Assembly: GCF_000020685.1 (NCBI RefSeq)
Contig: NC_012526.1
Span: forward strand, 1,652,001-1,716,000
Origin: Deinococcus deserti VCD115
Lineage (GTDB): Bacteria; Deinococcota; Deinococci; Deinococcales; Deinococcaceae
Length of the DNA: 64,000 nucleotides
Direction: 5' to 3'
In this document: piece by piece, positions 12,398-21,113 of the stretch
Numbering within the stretch: the first letter of the stretch is position 1
Layout of the letters: each line of letters starts with the position of its first letter
Program-made: the position numbers and the translations under genes
The notes under the pieces: generated by a model
Told to the model about the DNA's origin: nothing
Database searches by the model: none
The model's input: the letters and a program-made list of their open reading frames with translations, nothing else

Positions 12398-13975
12398 ATG
12401 ACCAGCACGCTGATGGAGGGCTTCCTCCCGTTCGAACACGAGCCGTACTTCGCCTTTGGAGACGCGGCCGTGGCACAGCAGCAACGCGACGCTTACCGCC
12501 GCGTGCGTGAGCAGTACGTCGGGCAGTCCTTTCCGATGATTCTGAATGGAGAGCGCGTGAACGGCGCCGAGACCTTCGAGGTCCGCAATCCCGCCGATAC
12601 CCGTGAGGTCGTCTGGCGCTTTCCAAAGGCGACTCCTGCCCAGCTGGAGCAGGCCATCGAGGGGGCCAGGGCCGCCTTCGATGAGTGGCGCTTCAGTGAA
12701 CCGTTCCAGCGCGCCAGCATTTTCAAGCGCGCGGCCGAATTGATGCGCAGGCGCCGCATGGAGTTCAACGCCGTGATGGGTCTGGAAAACGGCAAGAACT
12801 GGGCCGAGGCCGACGGAGAAATCGCCGAATGCGTGGATCACTTTGAGGTCTTCGCCCGAGAAGCGCTGCGCTGGGGCCAGGGCAAGCCGGTCTACCCCAT
12901 GCCCGACGAGCACGTCACCATGGTCTACGAGCCCATCGGTGTGGTCGCGGTCATCAGCCCCTGGAACTTTCCGGCGGCCATTCCCCTGGGCATGGCGCTT
13001 GGTGCCATCGCCGCAGGCAACACGGTGGTCTGGAAACCGGCCAGCGAGACCCCACTGAGCAGCCTGCTGCTGGTCGAACTTCTCTTCGAGGCCGGGCTGC
13101 CACGCGGAGTGATCCAGTTCATCACCGGCACCGACGACGTGCTGGGCGACCCGCTGGTGGACCACAAGGACATCCGCATGATCGCCTTTACCGGCAGCAA
13201 GGAAATCGGCTGCCGCATCATGGAGCGCGCCGCCAAGGTGCAGCCCGGCCAGCGCTGGCTCAAGCGCGTCATGGCTGAAATGGGCGGCAAGGACCCCACA
13301 GTGGTGTGCGCCGACGCCGATCTGGACGCAGCCGCAGCCGGCATTGTGCAGGCCGCGTTCGGGTACGCCGGACAGAAGTGCAGTGCCTGCAGCCGCGTGA
13401 TTGCAGAAGACAGCGTCTATGACGAGCTGCTCGAGCGGGTCGTGCAGCTGGCCAAAGACCTCAAGGTCGGCTCGCCTGAGGACAACGCGGTGCTTGGCCC
13501 GGTTATTCACGAGGGCAGCGCCCAGCGCATCATGGGATATATCGAACGCGGTCAGCAGAGCGCACGTCTGGTCCTGGGCGGCGGGCGGGCGGGCTGTGGA
13601 GACCGTGAAGGCGGCTACGTGCAGCCCACGATTTTCGCGGATGTGGACCCCAAGGATCCCCTGTTTCAGGAGGAGATTTTCGGGCCCGTCCTGGCCTTTA
13701 CCCGGGCCACTGACTGGCACCACGCCATCGAGCTGGCCAACGACTCCGAGTACGGCCTGACCGCCGCCTTCTACAGCCGCGATCCGCGCAAGATCGACGA
13801 GGCCCGCCGCCGCATTCAGGTTGGCAACCTCTACATCAACCGTAAGTGCACGGGCGCGCTGTCGGGCACGCATGCCTTCGGGGGCTACGGCATGAGCGGC
13901 ACCAACGCCAAGGTCGGCGGCCCGGACTACCTGTTCTGGTTCCTGCAGACCAAGACCATCGCACAGAAGTACTGA
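12398..13975 (+). CDS. Aldehyde dehydrogenase, P5C-dehydrogenase-like (paralogue of 32271)
   Basis: 525 residues, NAD(P)-dependent aldehyde dehydrogenase. Nucleophile Cys328 in GQKCSACSR, general base Glu294 in EMGGKDP, cofactor Lys in VVWKPASETP, and SPWNFP. The QKCSA.SR signature and the C-terminal TGALSGTHAFGGYGMSG are those of glutamate-semialdehyde (1-pyrroline-5-carboxylate) dehydrogenases. Yet it stands apart from the proline operon, which has its own copy. It may serve arginine/ornithine degradation or another semialdehyde. AAGGAGG at 12387-12393 lies 4 nt before the ATG. A terminator follows, so it is probably monocistronic. Confidence 0.88.
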   Translation: MTSTLMEGFLPFEHEPYFAFGDAAVAQQQRDAYRRVREQYVGQSFPMILNGERVNGAETFEVRNPADTREVVWRFPKATPAQLEQAIEGARAAFDEWRFSEPFQRASIFKRAAELMRRRRMEFNAVMGLENGKNWAEADGEIAECVDHFEVFAREALRWGQGKPVYPMPDEHVTMVYEPIGVVAVISPWNFPAAIPLGMALGAIAAGNTVVWKPASETPLSSLLLVELLFEAGLPRGVIQFITGTDDVLGDPLVDHKDIRMIAFTGSKEIGCRIMERAAKVQPGQRWLKRVMAEMGGKDPTVVCADADLDAAAAGIVQAAFGYAGQKCSACSRVIAEDSVYDELLERVVQLAKDLKVGSPEDNAVLGPVIHEGSAQRIMGYIERGQQSARLVLGGGRAGCGDREGGYVQPTIFADVDPKDPLFQEEIFGPVLAFTRATDWHHAIELANDSEYGLTAAFYSRDPRKIDEARRRIQVGNLYINRKCTGALSGTHAFGGYGMSGTNAKVGGPDYLFWFLQTKTIAQKY

Positions 13976-14017
13976 CCCGACGCCCTCACATCAGGCCATG
14001 CGGGGGCAACCGATGTC

Positions 14018-14040
14018 AGGCGCTTCCCGCCGCCTTTTTT
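14018..14040 (+). terminator. Terminator after aldehyde dehydrogenase
   Basis: AGGCG (14018-14022) pairs with CGCCT (14031-14035) across an 8-nt loop, followed by T to 14040. Confidence 0.7.
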
Positions 14041-14074
14041 GACCCCTGCGCCTCTGCGCCGGAGAATGGCACCT

Positions 14075-14584
14075 ATGACAACAGACCCCCACGACGAACG
14101 TGCCAGCCGGGCGCACCTTGCTTTTGCCCGCCTCCTGCCCAAGCTGTTCAGGGGTGGGCAGGCCTTTGTAGGCGTAGAAGCCTCGCTGAGTGGCCTCAGT
14201 GCCGGACTGGCAGTGACGCGCCCGGCCGGTCTGCCGCACAGCGTGGCTGAGCTGGTCGCCCACATCAACTACTGGCACCGCTGGATGCTGGACATCATCG
14301 AGTCCGGTCAGGCCACGCCCTATCCCCGCCACGCTGCAGAGACCTGGCCGGAAGTCGGCGAGGAAGACTGGAACCGGGTGCGTCAGGAATTCTACGAACT
14401 GCTGGCCCGCATTGACCCGCATGCCGCCCGGCCTGACCTGGCCAGCCCCGTCAACCACGACGAAACCATCGGAGAGCTGCTGGCCGACATGGCCATGCAC
14501 ACCGCCCACCATTTCGGGCAGATCGTAACCGTGCGCCAGGCGCTGGGTGCCTGGCCTCCCCCTGGCGGCGGCGACACGTGGTAA
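14075..14584 (+). CDS. DinB/YfiT-fold protein, first of a tandem pair
   Basis: 169 residues, four-helix DinB fold. His-containing helix PHSVAELVAHINYWHRW and C-terminal MHTAHHFGQIVTVRQALG are the usual metal-binding positions of the family, several members of which are bacillithiol- or mycothiol-linked transferases; bacillithiol synthesis is present in this window (BshC), so that role is possible. The gene ends with WPPPGGGDTW, shared exactly with the next gene. Start ATG 14075 has a GAGAAT box 7 nt before it; ATG 14066 is an alternative. It overlaps the second DinB gene by 7 nt. Confidence 0.8.
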   Translation: MTTDPHDERASRAHLAFARLLPKLFRGGQAFVGVEASLSGLSAGLAVTRPAGLPHSVAELVAHINYWHRWMLDIIESGQATPYPRHAAETWPEVGEEDWNRVRQEFYELLARIDPHAARPDLASPVNHDETIGELLADMAMHTAHHFGQIVTVRQALGAWPPPGGGDTW

Positions 14585-15048
14585 GCGACGTCTTCGGCAA
14601 GGCCGTGGGCAACCTCTACCGCGGAGGCCCCGCCAACGTGTCCTGGGCTCAGGCCCTGGACGGGCTTGACGCCGGGCAGGCGTTCCAGGTGCCCGCTGGT
14701 CTGCCTCACAGCGTGGCCCAGGTCGTCGCGCACGTCCAGTTCTGGCAGGAACATCTGCTCCGTCTGCTTGCAGGCGAACATCCTGCTGCCCCGGCGCAGG
14801 CGGCCGGGGGATGGCCTGAGCCCGGCGAGTGGGAAGCCTTGAAGGCGGCCTTTCTGCGAGACACCGAGGTCCTGCGGGAGCGTGCACGTAACGAGGAGTT
14901 TGCGCAGGCCCTGGATTCCAACGGCCGGCCCCACGGCGTGATCCTGACCAATTTTGCCGGCCATGGCCTGTACCACCTCGGTCAGGTCGTGACCATCCGG
15001 CAGGTGCTGGGGCTGTGGCCCCCGCCGGGCGGGGGTGACACCTGGTAG
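14578..15048 (+). CDS. DinB/YfiT-fold protein, second of a tandem pair
   Basis: 156 residues, homologous to the preceding gene throughout: AGLPHSVAQVVAHVQFW, GHGLYHLGQVVTIRQVLG and the identical last ten residues. The GTG start at 14578 sits inside the last codons of the first gene, so translation is coupled and the proteins may form a heterodimer. The shared ending, coded by different synonymous codons, shows an old tandem duplication. Substrate unknown; a metal-dependent thiol transferase or a stress-related function is inferred from the family. Confidence 0.8.
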   Translation: MVSDVFGKAVGNLYRGGPANVSWAQALDGLDAGQAFQVPAGLPHSVAQVVAHVQFWQEHLLRLLAGEHPAAPAQAAGGWPEPGEWEALKAAFLRDTEVLRERARNEEFAQALDSNGRPHGVILTNFAGHGLYHLGQVVTIRQVLGLWPPPGGGDTW

Positions 15049-15225
15049 AGCCTTCAGGTCGGCAGGAGAGGACCACGGGCCGTACCGAACAGGTGGGCCA
15101 AGGTCTGTCCCTGCCGCACATCAGGACCTCAGCTGCCCCGATGTCGGCGCTGCCGAATCCAAGCCGCTGCACTTCATCAGACCGCTTTGTCTTGCCGCTT
15201 CTTTGCCCAGTCAGGAGTTCTGCGC

Positions 15226-16515
15226 ATGTCCAACGTCTTCTACCGCTCCAGCAAGCCCTACCCCGTCGCCGTGCGGGGTAAGGGCGTGTACGTCTATGAC
15301 CGTGACGGCCGCCGGTATCTGGACGGCTCGTCAGGCGCCCTCGTCGCCAACATCGGCCATGGCAGAACGCAGGTAGCCGACGCCATGGCCCGGCAGGCAC
15401 GGGAACTGGCTTTCGTGCATGGCTCCCAGTTTTCCAGCGATGTTCTCGAGGAGTACGCTGCGCGCCTGTGCACGTTCCTTGATCTGCCGGACTTCCGGTT
15501 CTGGGCAGTCTCCGGCGGCTCGGAAGCCAACGAAAGCGCGATCAAACTGGCGCGGCAGTATCACGTCGAGCGGGGCGAGCCAGGACGGTTCAAGGTCATT
15601 ACGCGCGTGCCCAGCTATCACGGTGCGTCACTGGGTGCCCTGGCCGCTTCCGGAATGGGCGCCCGCCGGGCGCTGTATGCCCCGCTGATGAACGAAGATG
15701 CCTGGCCCAAGATGCCCAAGCCTGACCCTTCACTGTCCGGCGAAAACGACGCAGAGCGCCTGCGCGAGGTTCTGGAAGCTTCAGGACCGGAGACGGTCGC
15801 TGCTTTTCTGTGCGAGCCGGTTGTCGGGGCCTCCGACGCAGCACTTGCGCCCAATCCGGGCTATCACGTCCGCATTGCTGAAATCTGCCGGGAATACGGC
15901 GTGCTGTTCGTGGCCGACGAGGTAATGGCCGGCATGGGCCGGTGCGGCGCCCCCCTGGCCTCCCGCCTGGGTGGAGCGGTCACGCCCGACATCGTGGTCC
16001 TGGGCAAGGGGCTGGCCGCCGGCTACGCGCCGCTGGCAGGGCTGGCCGCCAGTCCCACGATCTACCGCACGGTCATGTCAGGCAGCGGCGCGTTCAAGCA
16101 TGGCTTTACCTACGCGGGGCACCCTGTCAGTGTGGCGGCAGGGCTGAGCGTGCTCAACATTGTGGAAGGCGAGCATCTGACGCACTGCGCCGTGACCCGG
16201 GGAAAAAAGCTGCTGGAAGGTCTCCAGATGCTGGCCGCGCGTCACCCGGTGGTGCTGAAGGCACGTGGACACGGCCTGCTCCTGGGCCTGATTCTGGGCG
16301 ACCCGGAGACCGGAGAGGCATTTCAGACCCCAGGCATCGCCGAGCGGGTCGCCGCTTGCGCGCGGGAGCACGGCCTGCTGACCTATCCGGGCAGTGGCGC
16401 GGTCGATGGGGTCCGTGGTGACCATCTGCTGCTGGGACCGCCCCTGAGCATTTCGGACGCGGAAATCAGCGAGATGCTTGACGCTCTGAATCAGGCGCTG
16501 GGCAGCTGTGCCTGA
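15226..16515 (+). CDS. Class-III PLP-dependent aminotransferase
   Basis: 429 residues. PLP-binding blocks: SGGSEANESAIKLAR, SYHGASLGALAASG, LFVADEVMAGMGR with the PLP-pairing Asp, and VLGKGLAAGYAPLAG with the Schiff-base Lys. These place it among omega-amino-acid or diamine aminotransferases (ornithine/GABA/putrescine-like). Together with the nearby semialdehyde dehydrogenase (12398) it could form an amine or omega-amino-acid degradation pair, but the two are separate units. AGGAG at 15213-15217 lies 8 nt before the ATG. The stop codon lies inside a terminator hairpin. Confidence 0.87.
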   Translation: MSNVFYRSSKPYPVAVRGKGVYVYDRDGRRYLDGSSGALVANIGHGRTQVADAMARQARELAFVHGSQFSSDVLEEYAARLCTFLDLPDFRFWAVSGGSEANESAIKLARQYHVERGEPGRFKVITRVPSYHGASLGALAASGMGARRALYAPLMNEDAWPKMPKPDPSLSGENDAERLREVLEASGPETVAAFLCEPVVGASDAALAPNPGYHVRIAEICREYGVLFVADEVMAGMGRCGAPLASRLGGAVTPDIVVLGKGLAAGYAPLAGLAASPTIYRTVMSGSGAFKHGFTYAGHPVSVAAGLSVLNIVEGEHLTHCAVTRGKKLLEGLQMLAARHPVVLKARGHGLLLGLILGDPETGEAFQTPGIAERVAACAREHGLLTYPGSGAVDGVRGDHLLLGPPLSISDAEISEMLDALNQALGSCA

Positions 16516-16538
16516 CCCCAGGGTGCACTAGGGGTCAG
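16512..16538. terminator. Bidirectional terminator containing both stop codons
   Basis: CTGACCCC (16512-16519) pairs with GGGGTCAG (16531-16538) over an 11-nt loop. The TGA in each arm is the stop codon of the aminotransferase (+) and of the WecG-like gene (-). Confidence 0.65.
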
Positions 16539-17299
16539 GGGCGGCTGGCTTTCAGGCGCTTTTTCTCGGCCCGCACCATCTGCACAAAGCGGGCCAGCCG
16601 TGGCGCGCGGTTCCAGCGTTTCGGGTCCAGGCCCACCCGCCAGATAAACTCCACGCCCAGCTTGCGGGTCCAGGCCGGCGCCAGATCAGCGGTCCCGGCC
16701 AGCACATCAATGACGCCGCCGCAGCCGATGGTGACCGGCGTGTTCAGAACCTGGCGCCAGTACTGGTTGAACACCTCCTGACGGCCAGCACCCATGGCCG
16801 TCAGCAGCAGGTGTGCGCCGCTGTCCCGGACCAGTTCGGCAACGCGCTGGTCTTCGTCAGTCTTGAAATAGCCGTGGTGAATGCCTGCCACCTGAATCCC
16901 GAAATCACGGTGGGCGTTCTGGGCCGCCTGCTCGGCGACGCCGGGCTTGGCGCCCAGAAAGAACACCCGCAGTTCAGGACCGTGCCGGGCCATCAGGCCC
17001 CGCACGATGTCGAAGCCCGGCGCGCGCGGCACCTGCGTCTGACACAACTCCCGGGCAGCGTACACAATGCCCACGCCGTCAGCCGTGACCAGATCAGCAG
17101 CCTGCATGGCCTGGGCGAATTCATCCGAGGTGCGCGACTGCACGATGAACTCGGGATTCAGGGTCACGACGGTATGCCCGGTGCGGGGTGTGGCGAACAT
17201 CCAGTGGCTGAGCACATCCAGTGTCTCGGGCAAAGAAATCACGTCCAGCGGCAGATCAAACAGCTCAATGCGCTGGCCGGGGGGAGAAGTGACGGTCAT
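16535..17299 (-). CDS. WecG/TagA/CpsF family glycosyltransferase
   Basis: 254 residues. This family transfers an N-acetylmannosamine or related sugar from UDP onto a lipid-linked sugar on the membrane's inner face, for wall teichoic acid, enterobacterial common antigen or capsule. Family blocks: VVTLNPEFIV, DLVTADGVGIVYA with the candidate catalytic Asp, RVFFLGAKPGVAEQ, HHGYFK, LLLTAMGAGRQEVF and GVEFIWRVGLDPKRW; the C-terminus is basic (KKRLKASRP), as expected for membrane attachment. Deinococcus has no classical teichoic acid, so a surface polysaccharide is the likelier product. A TACAAT box lies 10 nt before the ATG. Divergent from the CRP-like gene. Confidence 0.87.
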   Translation of the reverse strand: MTVTSPPGQRIELFDLPLDVISLPETLDVLSHWMFATPRTGHTVVTLNPEFIVQSRTSDEFAQAMQAADLVTADGVGIVYAARELCQTQVPRAPGFDIVRGLMARHGPELRVFFLGAKPGVAEQAAQNAHRDFGIQVAGIHHGYFKTDEDQRVAELVRDSGAHLLLTAMGAGRQEVFNQYWRQVLNTPVTIGCGGVIDVLAGTADLAPAWTRKLGVEFIWRVGLDPKRWNRAPRLARFVQMVRAEKKRLKASRP

Positions 17300-17396
17300 G
17301 CTGGCGGTGATTGTAACGTCTCTCTGCGCAACACACCCGGCGCCCCTGCCCCAAGGTGCGGTGCGGCAGCGCCGACTGTGCGGCATACTGCGGGAC

Positions 17397-18071
17397 ATGT
17401 TGCCCGGTGCTTTTGGTGCGTTGCCTACAGAAACCCAGGCGCACCTTCTTTCGGCGGGCCGCCTGGGGCGCTGGGGACGCGCGGACCTGTTGTTCCATCC
17501 CGAGGACCCGGCGGAGACCCTTTTTCTACTGACCCGCGGCTCGGTCAGGCTATACCGCCTGGGAACAGGCGCCCGCGAGGTCACGCTTGATGTTCACGGT
17601 CCAGGCGCCCTGCTGGGCATCTCGGCCCTGACCCCGGGAGCCTCGTACGGCATGTATGCCGAGGCAATGGACGATACCGAAGCCCTTCAGCTGGGCTGCG
17701 GCAACCTGAACCGGGTGCTGCAGGCCCACCCGGCCGTGGGTGTGGCCCTGACCGAGCAGATGACCCAGCAGACGCGCGGGGTGCAGGAGCGGCTCTCGGG
17801 ACTGGTGTTCCTGGAGGTTTCGCAGCGTCTGGCCCTGGCCCTGCTGGGTCTGGCCGAGCGGGAGGGCCCCTGGCCCGAAGAGGGGTCTCTGGCCTTGAGG
17901 GACCGCGTTTCGCATCAGGATCTCGCTCACCTGGTGGGAAGTACCCGTGAAACCATCACAAAGCTGCTGGGAGACTTCCGCATGCGCGGCCTGCTGGACC
18001 TGGGTTACCGCCGCATCATCCTGACTGACCGCCCGGGTCTGCAGCGGGCAGTTCGCGAGCCCCTGCGCTAG
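17397..18071 (+). CDS. CRP/FNR-family transcription regulator
   Basis: 224 residues. N-terminal cyclic-nucleotide-binding fold (about 10-125) with LFLLTRGSVRLYRLG and GPGALLGISAL, a dimer helix, then a winged helix (about 160-215) with recognition helix in VSHQDLAHLVGSTRETITKLL. The Arg-Ser pair of the cAMP phosphate cassette is not recognisable, so the ligand is uncertain, and there is no FNR-type cysteine set. CATACT lies 7 nt before the ATG, suggesting leaderless mRNA. It shares a 97-nt region with the divergent WecG-like gene, which may be a target. Confidence 0.85.
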   Translation: MLPGAFGALPTETQAHLLSAGRLGRWGRADLLFHPEDPAETLFLLTRGSVRLYRLGTGAREVTLDVHGPGALLGISALTPGASYGMYAEAMDDTEALQLGCGNLNRVLQAHPAVGVALTEQMTQQTRGVQERLSGLVFLEVSQRLALALLGLAEREGPWPEEGSLALRDRVSHQDLAHLVGSTRETITKLLGDFRMRGLLDLGYRRIILTDRPGLQRAVREPLR

Positions 18072-18082
18072 CTGGTCGTACC

Positions 18083-18099
18083 GGCAGGACAACCCTGCC
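18083..18099 (+). terminator. Weak hairpin after the CRP-family gene
   Basis: GGCAGG and CCTGCC form a 6-bp stem with a 5-nt loop directly after the stop; no T-run follows. Confidence 0.3.
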
Positions 18100-18146
18100 A
18101 CCTCAGCACACACTGATCTGCGCAAAATGCTTTAACGTGGAGCCTC

Positions 18147-19775
18147 GTGCGGACCGCCACAGCGGCAGTCCGGGCAGGTCCAGTAGCCCGCAGTCGGGGC
18201 AGGGAAAGGCGGGCAAGGATGGCGCGGAATGTGGCAGCGGAATACCAGCAGGGCGGGGCAGCGGAGTTTATCCGGCTGCCGTATGGTGCCCTGGAGCAGG
18301 CACAGGCTGAGGGCCGGCCAGACGTGGACCGGGCCGCGCTGGTTCAGGCTCTGCGCGCCTACCACCGGGATCTGGGGACCCTGGACCAGGATGTAGAGGC
18401 AACGCTGGCGAAGCTGGCTCATCCATTATCCCGGGTGGTGGTGACAGGCCAGCAGGCTGGAGCGCTGACTGGCCCCGCCTACAGTGTGCACAAGGGCGCA
18501 GACGCCGCCCTGCTGGCCCGCAAACTGTCTCGCGAGGAGGCGCCGGTGGTCGCGGTGTACTGGGTGGCCAGCCAGGACCACGACGCGGCAGAGGTGGCTT
18601 CCACCACCCTGCTGGACCACGCCGAGCGGCTGCACAGGCTGACCCTGGATGTGCCGCAGGGAGTGCCGGTAGGCCGGGTACCGTGGCGTCCGGAATGGAC
18701 CGCTCAGGTTCACACTCTGCTGGATCAGTTCGACGCCCCGGCCGAGCATGTCGCTGCCGTGCGCTGCCGTCTGGAGCGGGCCCTTGCAGCGGGCGGCAGC
18801 TACGCTGACGTGTTTGCACGGCTGATCCACGGCCTGCTCGGGCCTGCGGGCCTGCTGGTTCTGGACCCGCTTCATCCGGCCCTGGCATCGCTGATGGCTC
18901 CCACGCTGGCCAGAGAGCTCGAACGGCCGCTGGAGTCCTCGTCGCGTATCGAAGAGGCGGCGCACGCCCTGGAGCAGGCCGGCTTTACTCCGCAGCTTCG
19001 CCGGCCGGCTGGCGCGACCAACCTGTTTCTGGAAGAAGACGATGGCCAGCGGCGCCTGCTGCGTTTTGACGGGCAGCAGTTTCGGACAGAAGCCCGTACC
19101 TACAGCCCGGCGCAGATCCGCGCGAGTCTGGAGGCTGACCCGTCCAGACTGACCCCGGCCGCCGGCTTACGCCCGGTTGTCCAGGACGCCTTGCTGCCGA
19201 CCCTGGCCTTTGTGGTGGGGCCGGGCGAGATTGCCTACGGAGCACAGCTGCGCGATGTCTACCCGCTTCATGAGCTTCAGCAGCCTCTCCTCTGGCCGCG
19301 CCTGAGTGTGACCTGGCTGGAACCCAATGTGGCCCGGCTGCTGCGCCGGCTGGAGGCCACTGCGGCGCAGGTGCAGGCTGATCCGGAGGGCGTCCTGGGC
19401 CGCTCGCTGGCAAGGGAACGTCAGGCCAGCGCCCTGAGTGCCGCACGCCTGAACAGTCTGCGCACCGAACTGCACGCGCTGACTGAGGAGATCGGTGCGC
19501 TGGACCCGACCCTCGCCGGGGCGGCCCAGCGTACCCAGTCACGGACCATCACGCGAATGGCCCATCTGCAGGACCTGGGCCTCAGAGCGCTGGCACGCGC
19601 AGAGAACGAGCGTACCGGGCAGCTTTCGCGCCTGAGAAGCCACCTCCTGCCCGGCGGCGTGCCTCAGGAGCGTGAAATGAACTTCCTGACCTTCCTGCTC
19701 AAGCATGGAGAGGCGCCGCTGAATCTGCTGCTTCAGCAGACTCCCGGCGCCCATCTCGAACTGACGATTCCCTGA
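18147..19775 (+). CDS. bshC: Putative cysteine ligase BshC (bacillithiol synthesis)
   Basis: About 542 residues. BshC adds cysteine to GlcN-malate in the last step of bacillithiol formation. Signatures: VVTGQQAGALTGPAYSVHKG, VVAVYWVASQDHDAAEV, then a long C-terminal coiled-coil region (about 440-510) with many Ala, Arg and Glu. Start is uncertain. GTG 18147 has TAACGT 8 nt upstream and GGAG close by; ATG 18219 (MARNVAAEYQQG) fits the family N-terminus better but has no clear ribosome site or -10 box. Other bsh genes are not in the window. Convergent with ftsY. Confidence 0.9.
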   Translation: MRTATAAVRAGPVARSRGRERRARMARNVAAEYQQGGAAEFIRLPYGALEQAQAEGRPDVDRAALVQALRAYHRDLGTLDQDVEATLAKLAHPLSRVVVTGQQAGALTGPAYSVHKGADAALLARKLSREEAPVVAVYWVASQDHDAAEVASTTLLDHAERLHRLTLDVPQGVPVGRVPWRPEWTAQVHTLLDQFDAPAEHVAAVRCRLERALAAGGSYADVFARLIHGLLGPAGLLVLDPLHPALASLMAPTLARELERPLESSSRIEEAAHALEQAGFTPQLRRPAGATNLFLEEDDGQRRLLRFDGQQFRTEARTYSPAQIRASLEADPSRLTPAAGLRPVVQDALLPTLAFVVGPGEIAYGAQLRDVYPLHELQQPLLWPRLSVTWLEPNVARLLRRLEATAAQVQADPEGVLGRSLARERQASALSAARLNSLRTELHALTEEIGALDPTLAGAAQRTQSRTITRMAHLQDLGLRALARAENERTGQLSRLRSHLLPGGVPQEREMNFLTFLLKHGEAPLNLLLQQTPGAHLELTIP

Positions 19776-19782
19776 GCAGCAA

Positions 19783-19799
19783 AGGGGGGCCTCCCCCCT
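19783..19799. terminator. Bidirectional terminator between bshC and ftsY
   Basis: AGGGGGG (19783-19789) and CCCCCCT (19793-19799) form a 7-bp G/C stem with a 3-nt loop between the convergent genes. Confidence 0.7.
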
Positions 19800-19805
19800 C
19801 TGCGT

Positions 19806-20762
19806 TCAGGCTTTGGGAATATCCACGTCGAACAGGGCGCGAACAAACTCCTGACTGTCGAAAGGCTGCAGGTCGCCCGCCTGCTCCCCCACCCCGATAA
19901 ATTTGATGGGCACACCCAGTTCGCGCACGATGGGAATCAGGATGCCGCCCTTGGCTGTGCCATCGAGCTTCGTGACAATCACACCTGTCAGCGGCGTCGC
20001 CTCATGGAACTTCTTGGCCTGCTGCAGGCCGTTCTGGCCAGTCACGGCGTCAAGGACCAGCCAGACCTCGGCGGGCTCGCCAGGATCGGCCTTATCAATG
20101 ACCCGGCGCACCTTCTTGAGCTCCTCCATCAGGTTGTGCTTGTTGTGCAGGCGGCCTGCCGTATCCACGAACAGCAGATCCGTTCCTCGCGCTGCCCGGG
20201 CCGAAGCGCCGTCAAAGGCCACTGCCGCAGGGTCGCCACCATCAATGCCCTGGACGACCGGGATGCCCAGACGGTCGCCCCACACGCCCAGCTGCGCGCC
20301 TGCGGCGGCGCGGAACGTATCACCCGCTGCGAACATCACGCTTTTACCGCGGGTCATGTAGTACTGCCCCAGCTTGGCAATGGTGGTGGTCTTGCCCACT
20401 CCATTGACGCCGATCACCATGACCACGTGGCCTTTGGGGTCGATCCGGCTGCGGCTGACGTCGGGTGCAAAGCCCAGTTTGCGGAACTCGGCCCGCCGGG
20501 CGTCCGGTTCCAGCTGCAGCACCAGCGCGTCCATCAGGGCCTGTTGCAGGTTCTTGCCCTCGCTGGAGCGCACGTCCTCCAGAATCTCCTCGGTAGCCGC
20601 GCGGCCCACGTCGGCGGCAATCAGCGCATATTCCAGGTCCTCGATGGTCTCCAGGCGGTTCGTGAAGACGTCACGCACGTCATTGCCGAGAAACCCGGCC
20701 GTCTCATTGATCTGCTTGCGGGTTTTGCTCAGCCCGTCCCGCAGGCGTTCTAGCCAACTCAT
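19806..20762 (-). CDS. ftsY: Signal recognition particle receptor FtsY
   Basis: 318 residues. GTPase that docks SRP-ribosome complexes at the membrane for co-translational insertion. Short N-terminal region without the long acidic A domain of E. coli, then the N helical bundle (to about 100) and the G domain: GVNGVGKTTTIAK (G1, about 118-130), GDTFRAAAGAQL, VDTAGRLHNK, TKLDGTAKGG and GVGEQAGDLQPF. The short form begins with an amphipathic helix (MSWLERLRDGL) suited to membrane binding. A TATGCT box is 6 nt before the ATG; the CGGAG between them is too close to be a good ribosome site, so the mRNA is probably leaderless. Confidence 0.96.
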   Translation of the reverse strand: MSWLERLRDGLSKTRKQINETAGFLGNDVRDVFTNRLETIEDLEYALIAADVGRAATEEILEDVRSSEGKNLQQALMDALVLQLEPDARRAEFRKLGFAPDVSRSRIDPKGHVVMVIGVNGVGKTTTIAKLGQYYMTRGKSVMFAAGDTFRAAAGAQLGVWGDRLGIPVVQGIDGGDPAAVAFDGASARAARGTDLLFVDTAGRLHNKHNLMEELKKVRRVIDKADPGEPAEVWLVLDAVTGQNGLQQAKKFHEATPLTGVIVTKLDGTAKGGILIPIVRELGVPIKFIGVGEQAGDLQPFDSQEFVRALFDVDIPKA

Positions 20763-20768
20763 GCTCCG

Positions 20769-20774
20769 AGCATA
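20769..20774 (-). promoter_or_regulatory. ftsY -10 box
   Basis: TATGCT on the minus strand, 6 nt before the ftsY ATG; predicts transcription starting at or next to the A of the ATG. Confidence 0.5.
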
Positions 20775-20798
20775 GCGCTGCAGGAGCGCACAAACGTC

Positions 20799-21113
20799 TC
20801 AGCCCGGTGAATCCGGCTGAGTGCGCGTTTCACGGAGCAGCAGGAGCTTGATCTGTGACAGGCGTGAACGACTGAAAGCGCCCTTCCCCAGGACACGCCC
20901 GCCGCTGGCCAGCACTGGCACGTCCTGGCCGTAGCGGGCCTTGAGCAAAGGATCCGTGTCCACGTCCACCACCTGGAACGTAAATGCCAGTGCCTTCAGA
21001 TGGGACTCAGCCTGTTCGCATAAGTGACAACCTAAACGCGAATACAGCGTGAGGGCAGGCACAGCGGGGCGCTGCACAGGATCCTGCTGGTCTGGTCCGG
21101 TCCGGCCCGTCAC
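20799..21113 (-). CDS. Glutaredoxin-like thiol-disulfide protein
   Basis: 104 residues; thioredoxin-fold protein of the glutaredoxin-like DUF836 type. LTLYSRLGCHLCEQAESHL gives the redox CHLC at Cys29/Cys32 after the first strand, and DVPVLASGGRVLGKG supplies the cis-Pro turn that completes the active site. The first 18 residues are polar and variable. Its ATG overlaps the kinase stop by 4 nt, so it is the second gene of the kinase operon and the two products are probably used together in a redox or damage response. Bacillithiol is a possible reductant in this organism, as an inference from bshC. Confidence 0.85.
   Translation of the reverse strand: MTGRTGPDQQDPVQRPAVPALTLYSRLGCHLCEQAESHLKALAFTFQVVDVDTDPLLKARYGQDVPVLASGGRVLGKGAFSRSRLSQIKLLLLRETRTQPDSPG

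Noticed and set aside
12368..13873. 501-codon open frame antisense to the aldehyde dehydrogenase
   Set aside because: Same antisense artefact; similar frames occur opposite P5CDH, sir and the glc genes.
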